DNA of 64,000 nucleotides from Planctomycetota bacterium (GTDB taxonomy: Bacteria > Planctomycetota > SZUA-567 > H5-PLA8): NCBI GenBank assembly GCA_026184295.1, contig JAHCJK010000009.1:1-64000 (forward strand). Direction: 5' to 3'. Of the stretch, positions 49,766 through 56,945 are shown piece after piece. The position numbers and the translations under genes are program-made. The notes under the pieces are model-generated. The model was not told where the DNA came from and ran no database searches. It worked only from the letters and a program-made list of their open reading frames with translations. Each line of letters begins with the position of its first letter. The first letter of the stretch is position 1.

Positions 49766-50608
49766 TCACCGTCCTTGGCACGCGGTGCGGAACGGGCAAG
49801 CCGTACACCACCAGCCGTCCCGGGCCGGAAACACTCCGGCCCGGATGCCTTTCCAGACCTCGCCGACCTGCTCACGGAGCCGCAGCACGTCGGCTTGGGT
49901 CGCCTGCGGTTCCAGGACATGGACCACCGGCGTCTTGGCCTTCGTGACCACCACGAACCGGGGCCTGATCCGTTTCGCACCGACCTCGCGCAGGAGTGGC
50001 ATCAGCGCGTGGGCGTAGACGACCAGTTGCGGTAGCGCCTCGGCCACCTTCTGCTCGTTCCAGCGAGATTTGCTGGTCTTGATCTCGCTGACGATCAAGT
50101 CCGCGCCGTCCAGTTCCAGCAAGTCGAGCCGCGCCTCGACCGGAGGCGTGTCTGGCAGGAGCCGGAATCGATCTTCGTGTTCCAGGGCCAGGATGCGCCG
50201 ATGCGGCGCAGCCCGGACTTCCGCTTCGAGATGCTGCGTGAACGCGGACAGCATCCGCTCGGCCAGGCCATGCAGGCTGGCGGCATCGTCGCCCTTGGCG
50301 AACACGATCTCGGCCGCTTCCGCCGATTCTTCCTGCCAGGCACGGTCGTACTCGGCCAGCAGTTCGGCCAAGGCCGGGAACGGCCGACCTTCCAGGCGCG
50401 CCTGGAGCGCCACTTCGGCGGCACGGTGGAACGCGCCACCGAAAAGGAGCGCGGCGGACTTGCGCTCTTCCGGCGTGTCGGTCAAGTAGCGGTAGTTGAA
50501 CTTCTTAGGGCATTGCAGATACGTCGTGACGCCCGACCACGAAAGGTGGTCGAGCAAGCCTGCCTCCGTCTCAACAGACGGAGGCGCGGCTGCCGCATGG
50601 TTCGGCAT
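49766..50608 (-). CDS. Cas4/RecB-family nuclease with Fe-S cysteines (PD-(D/E)XK)
   Basis: A 280-residue nuclease like Cas4 and the AddB C-terminal domain. In order: Cys in YLQCPKKFNYRY, His in GAFHRAAEVA, Asp in VEARLDLLEL, the Glu-x-Lys pair in VSEIKTSKSRW, and the Cys triplet in WWCTACPFRTACQG. The four Cys match the Fe-S cluster of this group and the D-ExK set the nuclease site. AAGGAG precedes the ATG. No cas gene or CRISPR array is in the window, so it more likely serves the element's DNA processing or exonuclease function. Confidence 0.87.
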   Translation of the reverse strand: MPNHAAAAPPSVETEAGLLDHLSWSGVTTYLQCPKKFNYRYLTDTPEERKSAALLFGGAFHRAAEVALQARLEGRPFPALAELLAEYDRAWQEESAEAAEIVFAKGDDAASLHGLAERMLSAFTQHLEAEVRAAPHRRILALEHEDRFRLLPDTPPVEARLDLLELDGADLIVSEIKTSKSRWNEQKVAEALPQLVVYAHALMPLLREVGAKRIRPRFVVVTKAKTPVVHVLEPQATQADVLRLREQVGEVWKGIRAGVFPARDGWWCTACPFRTACQGR

Positions 50609-50677
50609 TGGTTTCTCCTTTAGTTATCAGGAAGCATGATTGAATCGGCAAGAAGTCAGGTTGGTCGGACGGATGCT

Positions 50678-51196
50678 TCAGGCGCTGCGGGATTTCAGAT
50701 CGTCGATCAGGCGTGACGCGTCCATCACGTTCAGTTCACTGAGTTCGGCAACGTTGAAATCGGCCAGCACGTCGGTCAACTCGATGCCCTGCTCTTTACA
50801 GATCGCGTAGATGGCGCGTTGCTGCGCCTGGGTCGCGCCGACAGGCCGGCGCCCGTTACCTTGGCCGTTGCCATTGCGGCGATACTGGGCTCTGGGCTGC
50901 GAGGTGCGACCGGTCCGGGGCGCCTGCTGGGTCTTGGGTTGGCCGTTGCCACCTGGCGCGGCGGCGTTGCCTTCTTCAGGCGCGGCCTGCTGACCGTTGG
51001 CTGCGGTCGCCGCGTTGATCTGCTCGTCGATGCTCCGATTGAGCATGTCGTAAAGTTCGCGGATGCGGGCCTGGATCGCCTCGGGCTTGTCGGCGTCACT
51101 GACCTCGATTTCGAGAGCGGCACCGTACTGCTGCGACGAGAACTGGACGCCGGGCATCGGCACCTTACGGGAAAGGTTGGCTGACAAACGAATCAT
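50678..51196 (-). CDS. Hypothetical protein with Gln/Gly/Arg-rich linker
   Basis: A 172-residue protein. The N-terminal 60 residues are an ordered domain (VQFSSQQYGAALEIEVSDAD, then helices), the middle is low-complexity (Gly, Gln, Pro, Arg) and the end is a helical domain (AQQRAIYAICKEQGIELTDV). The layout recalls single-strand DNA handling partners, but I do not recognise a family. AAAAGGAG precedes the ATG. Upstream of the nuclease gene on the same strand. Confidence 0.55.
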   Translation of the reverse strand: MIRLSANLSRKVPMPGVQFSSQQYGAALEIEVSDADKPEAIQARIRELYDMLNRSIDEQINAATAANGQQAAPEEGNAAAPGGNGQPKTQQAPRTGRTSQPRAQYRRNGNGQGNGRRPVGATQAQQRAIYAICKEQGIELTDVLADFNVAELSELNVMDASRLIDDLKSRSA

Positions 51197-51372
51197 GGGA
51201 TTCTCCTTTTAATGTGTGCAGTCAGCGGCGCACGCCACTGAATAGAATTAATTGGTGCGAGCATTGTGCTTTCATTAAATGTTAACATCTTTGCCCCTGG
51301 GATTTAGATCGGTGGAACTCATAGCATTTTGGGCTAGGCTGCATTTCCCCGGTGGCCGGAGCAATGCCCAGA
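51197..51372. other. Divergent intergenic region
   Basis: AT-rich 176-base gap between the divergent genes at 51196 and 51373; both promoters should be here. No box pair is clear enough to name. Confidence 0.3.
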
Positions 51373-51753
51373 ATGAGCAAGAAGCCCAAGAAGAAACTCC
51401 TGGATGATATCCTCGGTACTGATCCTTCTCCGCCTCCACATTCGCTTGATGCGGAAACGATGGCCTTTCGTTCCAAGGTAATTCATTCATACTTAAAAAA
51501 TCACTTGGATCGGTACAGACGTGGTGACCGCCTGATGACCGTCAAGCAGCTCTGTGAGGTGTTTGCGGACAAGCCGTGGTGCCCCAAAGAACCGGATGCA
51601 TTGACCATTGCACTAAGTCGTGCTCATCAGAAGCCGGCCATCAAAGGCAGCCGAGGCCGCAGCAGGCCAAGTTATTTTTGGAAGTTCGAAGTCATGAAAG
51701 CGCTGAAGAGGAATGCAAAGCGTAAGAAATCAAGGAAGTGTCAAGAGCGATAA
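51373..51753 (+). CDS. Small basic hypothetical protein
   Basis: A 126-residue protein, Lys/Arg-rich at both ends (MSKKPKKKLL; KRNAKRKKSRKC), with a helical middle (DRLMTVKQLCEVFADKPW). It probably binds nucleic acid. It is the first plus-strand gene before the RT region; an ATG at 51364 gives a slightly longer form. No family recognised. Confidence 0.5.
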   Translation: MSKKPKKKLLDDILGTDPSPPPHSLDAETMAFRSKVIHSYLKNHLDRYRRGDRLMTVKQLCEVFADKPWCPKEPDALTIALSRAHQKPAIKGSRGRSRPSYFWKFEVMKALKRNAKRKKSRKCQER

Positions 51754-51831
51754 AATCGACATTTCCCTATGTGTAATCCTGCCACTTAAATCGACAGATT
51801 CAGGTTCCCCTATTTTCCTACTGTAAAATTT

Positions 51832-51930
51832 GCGCAGGTGGTCCGGGATTCCGAAAACAATTTCCGGCGGTCTGCGCATCGTCTCGCTCTTCCCGGCCAC
51901 CACCAGAAGGGGCAGCGGGCGCAGACCGCC
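51832..51930 (+). promoter_or_regulatory. Leader with two competing stems ahead of the HTH gene
   Basis: GGCGGTCTGCGC (51866-51877) pairs perfectly with GCGCAGACCGCC (51919-51930). The same segment can instead pair, through CCGG and CTGCGC, with GCGCAGGTGGTCCGG upstream (51832-51846). The two stems exclude each other, the mark of an attenuator or of a structured RNA. It lies 21 bases before the HTH start and heads the plus-strand genes that lead into the RT operon. Confidence 0.45.
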
Positions 51931-51951
51931 CATTCGTTCAGAGGTGCTTGC

Positions 51952-52161
51952 ATGGCGAGGATTCGACGCTCTGTCCACGCCGAATTGCTGCGCTCGTACG
52001 GCCTGCCCGTGAGCATCACGGCAGCATCGCGTGCCAGTGGAATTCCCTATTCGACCTTGATCACTCGAATTGCGAGAGGCAAGAACCTCACCGCACCGGT
52101 CCGCAAATATGGGCGGCATGATTTGATCATTCCAAACATGCCCAAGTTCAAATTGGAGTAG
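51952..52161 (+). CDS. Small HTH-type DNA-binding protein
   Basis: A 69-residue protein. GAGGTG lies before the ATG at 51952. It contains a helix-turn-helix-like segment (VSITAASRASGIPYSTLITRIARGK), with a basic C terminus. It is 57 bp upstream of the gene at 52219 on the same strand and may regulate the RT operon or belong to it. Confidence 0.55.
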   Translation: MARIRRSVHAELLRSYGLPVSITAASRASGIPYSTLITRIARGKNLTAPVRKYGRHDLIIPNMPKFKLE

Positions 52162-52218
52162 GTCAGAAGCATGACTCTTAGCATTTGCATGAACGGATGA
52201 CCAGAGGGAGAGAGAACC

Positions 52219-52902
52219 ATGATGACCTCGCGCAATTCACACATGAGAGAAGCCGTGTCGGTGTCGCGTGCCTGGAAGGTCGGCGGCTTGGCCAAGAAGG
52301 AGCAGGAGAAGGCTGGGTGGGGCAACGGTGTCCTGCTGCAGCTCGCGGCGCGGAGGTTCGAGGGGCTCGGCAGCGCCGCCATCCTGCTCCAGATGGTCCG
52401 CCTGAATGACCGGTGGCCGCTTGAGAAGGCCCAGGAAGCGGACCGGGTCGGCGTCAAACTCCGCGACCTGCCGAACCTGCTGGCGTTCGACGCCAGTCCG
52501 GCCGAACGCCGCGAGATGGGGACGAATCCCGCGATCCGCCAACGTGTGGAGAAACGGCTCCGGCTCCAGCAGCAGGTCTTCGCGGAGATCGAGGCCGGTG
52601 AACTGAAGGGCAACCAGGTCCGGGAGAGGGTTGCGGCCATCCGGAAGCAGCACCCGGACCTGTGGCCGGCCGGCTCGCAGAAGCTGCTCGCCCTGCGGGA
52701 CCACCGCGCAACCCGAGAGCGGACCGTGGCGTACCTCGACGCGTTGAAGTCCTCCAAGGCGCTGCTGCTGCGGGATGCGGGCAAGATCAGTCCTGAGTTG
52801 CAACACTCCATGCACGAGCAGGTGCGCGCCATCGAGGGCCTGCTGGGGTCCTTTGTGGCTCAGGTCGCGCTGCTGGACCGGCAGTCCGACCGGAACGACT
52901 AG
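52219..52902 (+). CDS. RT-operon protein 1, helical, unknown function
   Basis: A 227-residue protein, first of three tightly spaced plus-strand genes. The N-terminal 70 residues contain RAWKVGGLAKKEQEKAGW and a small helical domain; the rest is long amphipathic helices with many Arg, Glu and Leu (RLRLQQQVFAEIEAGELKG, then SKALLLRDAGKISPELQHSM). Polypeptides of this kind often bind RNA or assemble with an enzyme. GAGGGAGAGAG precedes the ATG. It is 27 bp from the RT gene. I do not recognise a family. Confidence 0.65.
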   Translation: MMTSRNSHMREAVSVSRAWKVGGLAKKEQEKAGWGNGVLLQLAARRFEGLGSAAILLQMVRLNDRWPLEKAQEADRVGVKLRDLPNLLAFDASPAERREMGTNPAIRQRVEKRLRLQQQVFAEIEAGELKGNQVRERVAAIRKQHPDLWPAGSQKLLALRDHRATRERTVAYLDALKSSKALLLRDAGKISPELQHSMHEQVRAIEGLLGSFVAQVALLDRQSDRND

Positions 52903-52929
52903 ACCGATCGTCTTCTTGGAGTCGTTTAG

Positions 52930-54516
52930 ATGCCTGAATTGCCCATGACCATCGCCGACACCTGCGCTCTGCTGCGGCGCGAGATGATCGACCGGATCGT
53001 CGGCAGCCTGCAGATCATTGGGGGTACCGATATCAGATGCACGGCTACCGATCTCAGCGAGCAGACGCAGCAGCGCGTCCTGGAACTCGGTTTCGGGGCG
53101 TTCGCGACGGAGCTGGTCAAGCGGCTGTTCCGGCCCAGCTGGCGGCTGGAGCCTTACGGCTTGGTCGCGGTCCCGAAGAGCAAGGGCGGCCACCGGTTCC
53201 TGACGCCGCCCGTTGACATAGACCGTCTCTGGCAGTGGGCGCTCTACGACATCCACTATCCCAGGATCAAGCCTTACCTGAGTCCATGCAGTTATGGGTT
53301 CGTGCGTGGCCGCTCCAATCAAGGAGCCGTTCGGGCGCTTGAAGATGCGATCCGAGCCAGACCGGACGGCGTGCTCATGCTTGCCGACGTTGCGCGGTGC
53401 TTCGCCAGCCTGCCCGTGGCCGGCCTGCTGAAGTGCTTATGGCCGGTCGTCAACGATCCTATGGCGATGTTCTTGATCGAGGCCGCGTTCCGGACCAGGC
53501 CGAGCCATGCCAGGATCAATCAGGTGCGGCGCGAGTTTCTCCGGGCTGGCACTGCAACGTTGGCCGACCTGAGGTACCTGAAGGCCCTGAAGCAGACGCG
53601 GCTCGGCATACCGGAAGGCTCCGCGCTCTCGGCCATCGCGTGCGTGCTTTATCTGCGGCCCTTGGTGGACTCGCTAGTCGCAGCGCTGCCGGGTGCCACC
53701 GTGATCCACTACGGCGATAACCTCGCTCTTTGGCTCAGGCCCGGCCAGGAGCGCATCGCCGAATCCGTACTGAAGTCCAAGTCGAAATCGTTGGGATTCG
53801 AGACCGAGACCGAGTCCGTGGTCGTGCCGCCATGCCATGACACCGCCGAGTTCCTGGGGATCGTGTTCGAATGGTCGAACTCGGAGATCCGGCTGAGTGC
53901 GCCGGACCGAGCCGTGGTTCGTATAGCCGACACCGTAAGGCGAATGCCCGAAGCTGTGGAGAAGGAAACCTTAGGACCGAAGTCGAACCGTAGGCAGCCG
54001 AAACCGATCCGGAACGTGCTCGACGGGATCGTCAGATTCGTATGGCCCGTGCTCAGCTACTACAGAGACACCGATATAGGACCGCTTCGCCAAGCGCTGT
54101 GGGACGCCATGGCCGGTTGGGTGGAATCGGACCGATATGCGGCACTGGGTAGGGTAGCTAGAGGTTGGATCGAGAGTCAAGGCCGATGGGACCGTTATGT
54201 CGATAGGAACGCGCTCGAAACCGATGTTCGAGAGTGGGAGGGCCGAATACCGGTAGAGCTGGGTGAGCCGTGGTCGATAGGGACAGTCGAGAAACGTGGT
54301 CGAGGCGAGGACATGATCGTGGAAATGCTGACTGGGCATTACGGGCAAGAAGGGGCCCGGCCAGCGCAGGGGTGGAGAGCCCATAGCTACCTCTGGGATG
54401 GTAGGTGCAATGAAGGGGGTGGCAGTTGCGCGCTGCTGAGGCAGGCGCCTGGCTCGCGTCCGCTCGCCGCGCCTGCCTCCAGCGCAACCGGGGGAAGGGC
54501 CAGTGGTTCAGTGTAG
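52930..54516 (+). CDS. Reverse transcriptase of an uncharacterised group, with YGDN instead of YxDD
   Basis: A 528-residue RT. Motifs in order: LVAVPKSKGGHRFLTPPVDI (79-98), SYGFVRGRSNQGAVRAL (121-137), the first catalytic Asp153 in LMLADVARCFASL, GIPEGSALSAIACVLYLRPLVD (226-247), YGDNLALW (261-268), LGFETETE and AEFLGIVFEW. Asp263 is kept but the second Asp of YxDD is Asn264. The C-terminal part (about 330-528) is an unknown domain, not a group II intron maturase or HNH domain. The TAG stop is in a hairpin loop. Some RNA viruses use GDN in an active polymerase, so activity is possible. It is not a typical retron or DGR type. Confidence 0.88.
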   Translation: MPELPMTIADTCALLRREMIDRIVGSLQIIGGTDIRCTATDLSEQTQQRVLELGFGAFATELVKRLFRPSWRLEPYGLVAVPKSKGGHRFLTPPVDIDRLWQWALYDIHYPRIKPYLSPCSYGFVRGRSNQGAVRALEDAIRARPDGVLMLADVARCFASLPVAGLLKCLWPVVNDPMAMFLIEAAFRTRPSHARINQVRREFLRAGTATLADLRYLKALKQTRLGIPEGSALSAIACVLYLRPLVDSLVAALPGATVIHYGDNLALWLRPGQERIAESVLKSKSKSLGFETETESVVVPPCHDTAEFLGIVFEWSNSEIRLSAPDRAVVRIADTVRRMPEAVEKETLGPKSNRRQPKPIRNVLDGIVRFVWPVLSYYRDTDIGPLRQALWDAMAGWVESDRYAALGRVARGWIESQGRWDRYVDRNALETDVREWEGRIPVELGEPWSIGTVEKRGRGEDMIVEMLTGHYGQEGARPAQGWRAHSYLWDGRCNEGGGSCALLRQAPGSRPLAAPASSATGGRASGSV

Positions 54517-54533
54517 AACCCTGGCCCTTCCCC
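54425..54533 (+). ncRNA. Two adjacent long hairpins over the RT gene 3' end, candidate structured RNA
   Basis: Hairpin A (54425-54488): inner perfect 11-bp stem GAGGCAGGCGC / GCGCCTGCCTC, extended outward by GTTGCG / CGCAAC and CGCTG / CAGCG. Hairpin B (54491-54533): perfect 13-bp stem GGGGAAGGGCCAG / CTGGCCCTTCCCC, then after one unpaired T a 5-bp stem GGTTC / GAACC with loop AGTGTA that starts the TAG stop. There is no T tract after B, so it is not a standard terminator. A conserved RNA overlapping the RT end is the best explanation; function unproven. Confidence 0.55.
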
Positions 54534-54563
54534 ATCGTTTCCTATGACCCCTTGAGGTGTTTG

Positions 54564-56099
54564 ATGAACCTGATCCGACTGATCCATACCCAAGTCCAGG
54601 ACCGCCGACTGCCGAACGCGCTGATTCAGGGCCGCGACTGGCGCTCGCTTGTCATTGGCAATGACCTGAACCGCGTCCGCCACTTGGCGATTATCCTGAA
54701 TGCCCGTGACGCCAACCAGCAGGACTGGCATTCGTACAGCCTGCGCGAATCGGCCATGCAGAAGGATTCCAGAACTGTCATGGGCCGCGACGACTACCGC
54801 GCCATCCTTTCCTTGAAGCGCCAACAGATGTCCTGGAACTTGAAGCGGGTCGGCGCGTCGGCGGACTGGCTGCCTAAATCGGATCAACTGATGCGGCAGC
54901 GCCTGGCCTTCGGCCACGAGGCTCATGACTACAGTTCCTCCATGGGGTGGCTGTATCGGAAGACCGACCAGGACCTGGAAGAATCGGACATCCGGTTTCT
55001 GGATGATCCGGCGTCGATGCGCAACCCGAGGAGCCTGCCGCTCCTCAGCCCGGATATCGGGCAGTACCAGTTGGTAGCGGTAGTCTCCTCCGGCATGTCC
55101 CGGGGGGAGGCGACATGGCTGGCCGCTTACCTGCACCACGATGACATCCTGGCGCAGCGGGAAGTGACCGTTGTTGTGGAAGACAGGGCCGCGTGGCGGG
55201 ATTTCTGGAACCAGCACGGGAAAGGTTTGAGGATCAGCGAAGAGGACCTGTCCACGTACCCGGATGAGTGGCCGAGGGCCAACGGACGGGTCCGGCTCGG
55301 CCATGTCTCCTGGCCTACCGGCACCTGGGTCGAGCAGATGAAGCGGCTCCGCAATCTGCTGGTCCAGATCCTCCGCGACGGCGGCAAGGCGTCGGACATT
55401 CGGGTCGTGACCGATTCGGTTGGCTACGCTTTCTATATCCGCACCGAATTGTTCGCGATGGGCCTCCCGATCCAATGCTCCGAGAGCGAGTTGCTGCCGG
55501 CCAATCCGGTTGCGCTCGACCTGATGTCGCTGATCACCCTGGTCCGGCACCGGGAACACCTGCAGGCGCTTTGCCGCTTGGCGCTCCATATCCCTGGCGA
55601 ATCCAGGCTGGATTTGTTGCGCGACTTCTTCCGCTCCGATCTGTCGGAAGATGATTTCCGTCCGTTTCTGACGGATCGGCGCGCTGTTGTCTCCCTGGAA
55701 GCCTGGCGCGAACTGGCACAGCACGCCGACTCGCACCCGGTCCAACTGCTGCATCGAGCTGGGGAATGCTACGAGAAATGGGCCGGACCGAATGCGGCAC
55801 TGCGAAGCGAGGAGATCCAAGAGGCTTTGGCCCAATGGTCCGAGCAGTTCGATTCGGCCGACGACATGATCCAGGCATTCTGGAGACTCCGCGCCATCAT
55901 CAGTCCGTGGTCCGGTTACCGGCCCGATTCCGGCATCCGGGTCAGCGGCACCGTCCCGACCGACTGCCGCGACATCGTGGTCCTGATGTCGGCGTTCGCG
56001 CCTGAACTCCATCCGGCCCAGTTCAAGGAGATCGGGCCGGACGTGTATCACGCGTATATTCAGGAGCGAAACGAATCAACCCATCAGGAGGTCGATTAA
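54564..56099 (+). CDS. RT-operon protein 3, possible degenerate UvrD-like protein
   Basis: A 511-residue protein. The ATG at 54564 follows GAGGT with good spacing; a longer frame from 54426 would run through the hairpins and is rejected. It has a Q-like and weak nucleotide-loop-like segment (IGQYQLVAVVSSGMSRGEAT), then IRVVTDSVGYAFYIRTELFAMGLPIQ, which recalls the second RecA-like half of UvrD helicases, and DIVVLMSAFAPELHPAQF near the end. The Walker A Lys is absent, so it is at best inactive as an ATPase. It may hold nucleic acid for the RT. The resemblance is weak. Confidence 0.6.
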   Translation: MNLIRLIHTQVQDRRLPNALIQGRDWRSLVIGNDLNRVRHLAIILNARDANQQDWHSYSLRESAMQKDSRTVMGRDDYRAILSLKRQQMSWNLKRVGASADWLPKSDQLMRQRLAFGHEAHDYSSSMGWLYRKTDQDLEESDIRFLDDPASMRNPRSLPLLSPDIGQYQLVAVVSSGMSRGEATWLAAYLHHDDILAQREVTVVVEDRAAWRDFWNQHGKGLRISEEDLSTYPDEWPRANGRVRLGHVSWPTGTWVEQMKRLRNLLVQILRDGGKASDIRVVTDSVGYAFYIRTELFAMGLPIQCSESELLPANPVALDLMSLITLVRHREHLQALCRLALHIPGESRLDLLRDFFRSDLSEDDFRPFLTDRRAVVSLEAWRELAQHADSHPVQLLHRAGECYEKWAGPNAALRSEEIQEALAQWSEQFDSADDMIQAFWRLRAIISPWSGYRPDSGIRVSGTVPTDCRDIVVLMSAFAPELHPAQFKEIGPDVYHAYIQERNESTHQEVD

Positions 56100-56360
56100 C
56101 CATACGCAAATGTAGAAGCCTGAGGCCGCGATCAACACCGCTATGATCGCGGCCTCGTCCGCATAAAGCGGATGTTTGAGTAGGCGCTTTAGCCAGGGCG
56201 GGCCGTGCTGGGCCAAGTAAAGTTCGAATCGATCAGGCTCTGATTCCGGCTTCTGCAGCTCCCGCAAGAGCCACCTGAGGATGAAGAAAATGGCAATGAA
56301 GCTCACGACGATTTGAGTCAGGTAAAGGAGAATAACCAAGTAGTTTTGTGGCCATTGCAT
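56076..56360 (-). CDS. Small two-helix membrane protein
   Basis: A 94-residue protein with two membrane segments (LVILLYLTQIVVSFIAIFFI near 8-27 and IIAVLIAASGFYICVWLIDL near 70-89) and a charged middle. Its end overlaps that of the RT-operon gene by 24 bases, in convergence. Function unknown; a toxin-like or anchor role is possible. Confidence 0.6.
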   Translation of the reverse strand: MQWPQNYLVILLYLTQIVVSFIAIFFILRWLLRELQKPESEPDRFELYLAQHGPPWLKRLLKHPLYADEAAIIAVLIAASGFYICVWLIDLLMG

Positions 56361-56378
56361 AGGCTACAACCTCTCATT

Positions 56379-56912
56379 TCATTCCTTCTCGTCTTGTCCA
56401 AAGAAAGATGCGATAAGCACCAAGCCTCCGAGCACGAAAATCATGACAATGCCACGTGTTTCGTTCACAAAAAGCATGTAAGTGACGCCGAACAGGACTA
56501 CGCATCCGAGCTTTTGCAATACGCTCGCATCTCTCTTTCCTTGCTTCGTAGCCCTTGGCGCTGGACCAGGCACAGCTTTTACGTTGCCGCCACTGCATGT
56601 GCTCTTCCCCATCGATGTAATATACGTTTCGCTGCATCCGCAGCGTTCACATACGCCATTTCGAATGAGGTGTTCAGCAATAATGTTCTCAGAAAATTGA
56701 GTGGGCTTGGCTGAAGTGCCGCGTGGAATCGGTGGTGGCGTAGGAAACATACCTTCAACGGACGAAGCGTGTCGCCAGTCCGGCCAGCCCTCCTGCCAAA
56801 CCAAACAGTCCCGCGTAACAATTCCCGCACGCGCCATTTGCTTCAATTCGTCTGTGGTTACCGGACCCTCCTGTTTGTCTTGCTTCGTATAAAACCACTG
56901 ATCACAGCTCAT
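56379..56912 (-). CDS. GYF_2-domain membrane protein (short)
   Basis: A 177-residue protein. The start is the ATG at 56912; a TTG five codons earlier is not needed. The N-terminal 55 residues are a GYF_2 domain: CDQWFYTKQDKQEGPVTTDE and DCLVWQEGWPDWRHAS. A Cys pair (CERCGCSE) follows, then two membrane helices near the C terminus (LGCVVLFGVTYMLFV, GIVMIFVLGGLVLIASFF). GYF_2 is a peptide-binding fold found in many planctomycete and deltaproteobacterial proteins. Its partner is unknown. Confidence 0.75.
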   Translation of the reverse strand: MSCDQWFYTKQDKQEGPVTTDELKQMARAGIVTRDCLVWQEGWPDWRHASSVEGMFPTPPPIPRGTSAKPTQFSENIIAEHLIRNGVCERCGCSETYITSMGKSTCSGGNVKAVPGPAPRATKQGKRDASVLQKLGCVVLFGVTYMLFVNETRGIVMIFVLGGLVLIASFFGQDEKE

Positions 56913-56945
56913 AGAGGCCGTCCTCAATCTGATGTTCCGGCACGC

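Noticed and set aside
49766-50608. CRISPR-Cas Cas4
   Set aside because: The Fe-S nuclease motifs fit, but without any cas gene or array a general RecB/Cas4-like nuclease of the element is the safer call.
52930-54516. Diversity-generating retroelement
   Set aside because: No template/variable repeat pair with A-specific changes and no Avd-like or C-lectin target gene is seen nearby.
52930-54516. Classical retron or group II intron
   Set aside because: No msr-msd inverted-repeat layout is found upstream and no maturase, HNH or intron domain V-like hairpin (with GAAA-type end) is seen; the hairpins lie at the 3' end of the gene.
54491-54533. Ordinary terminator after the RT gene
   Set aside because: There is no T tract, the stem includes the stop codon, and the next gene is close and in the same direction. 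A pause or partial terminator cannot be excluded.
54426-54563. N-terminal extension of the 511-residue RT partner
   Set aside because: It would read through both hairpins in low-complexity sequence, and the ATG at 54564 has its own ribosome binding site.
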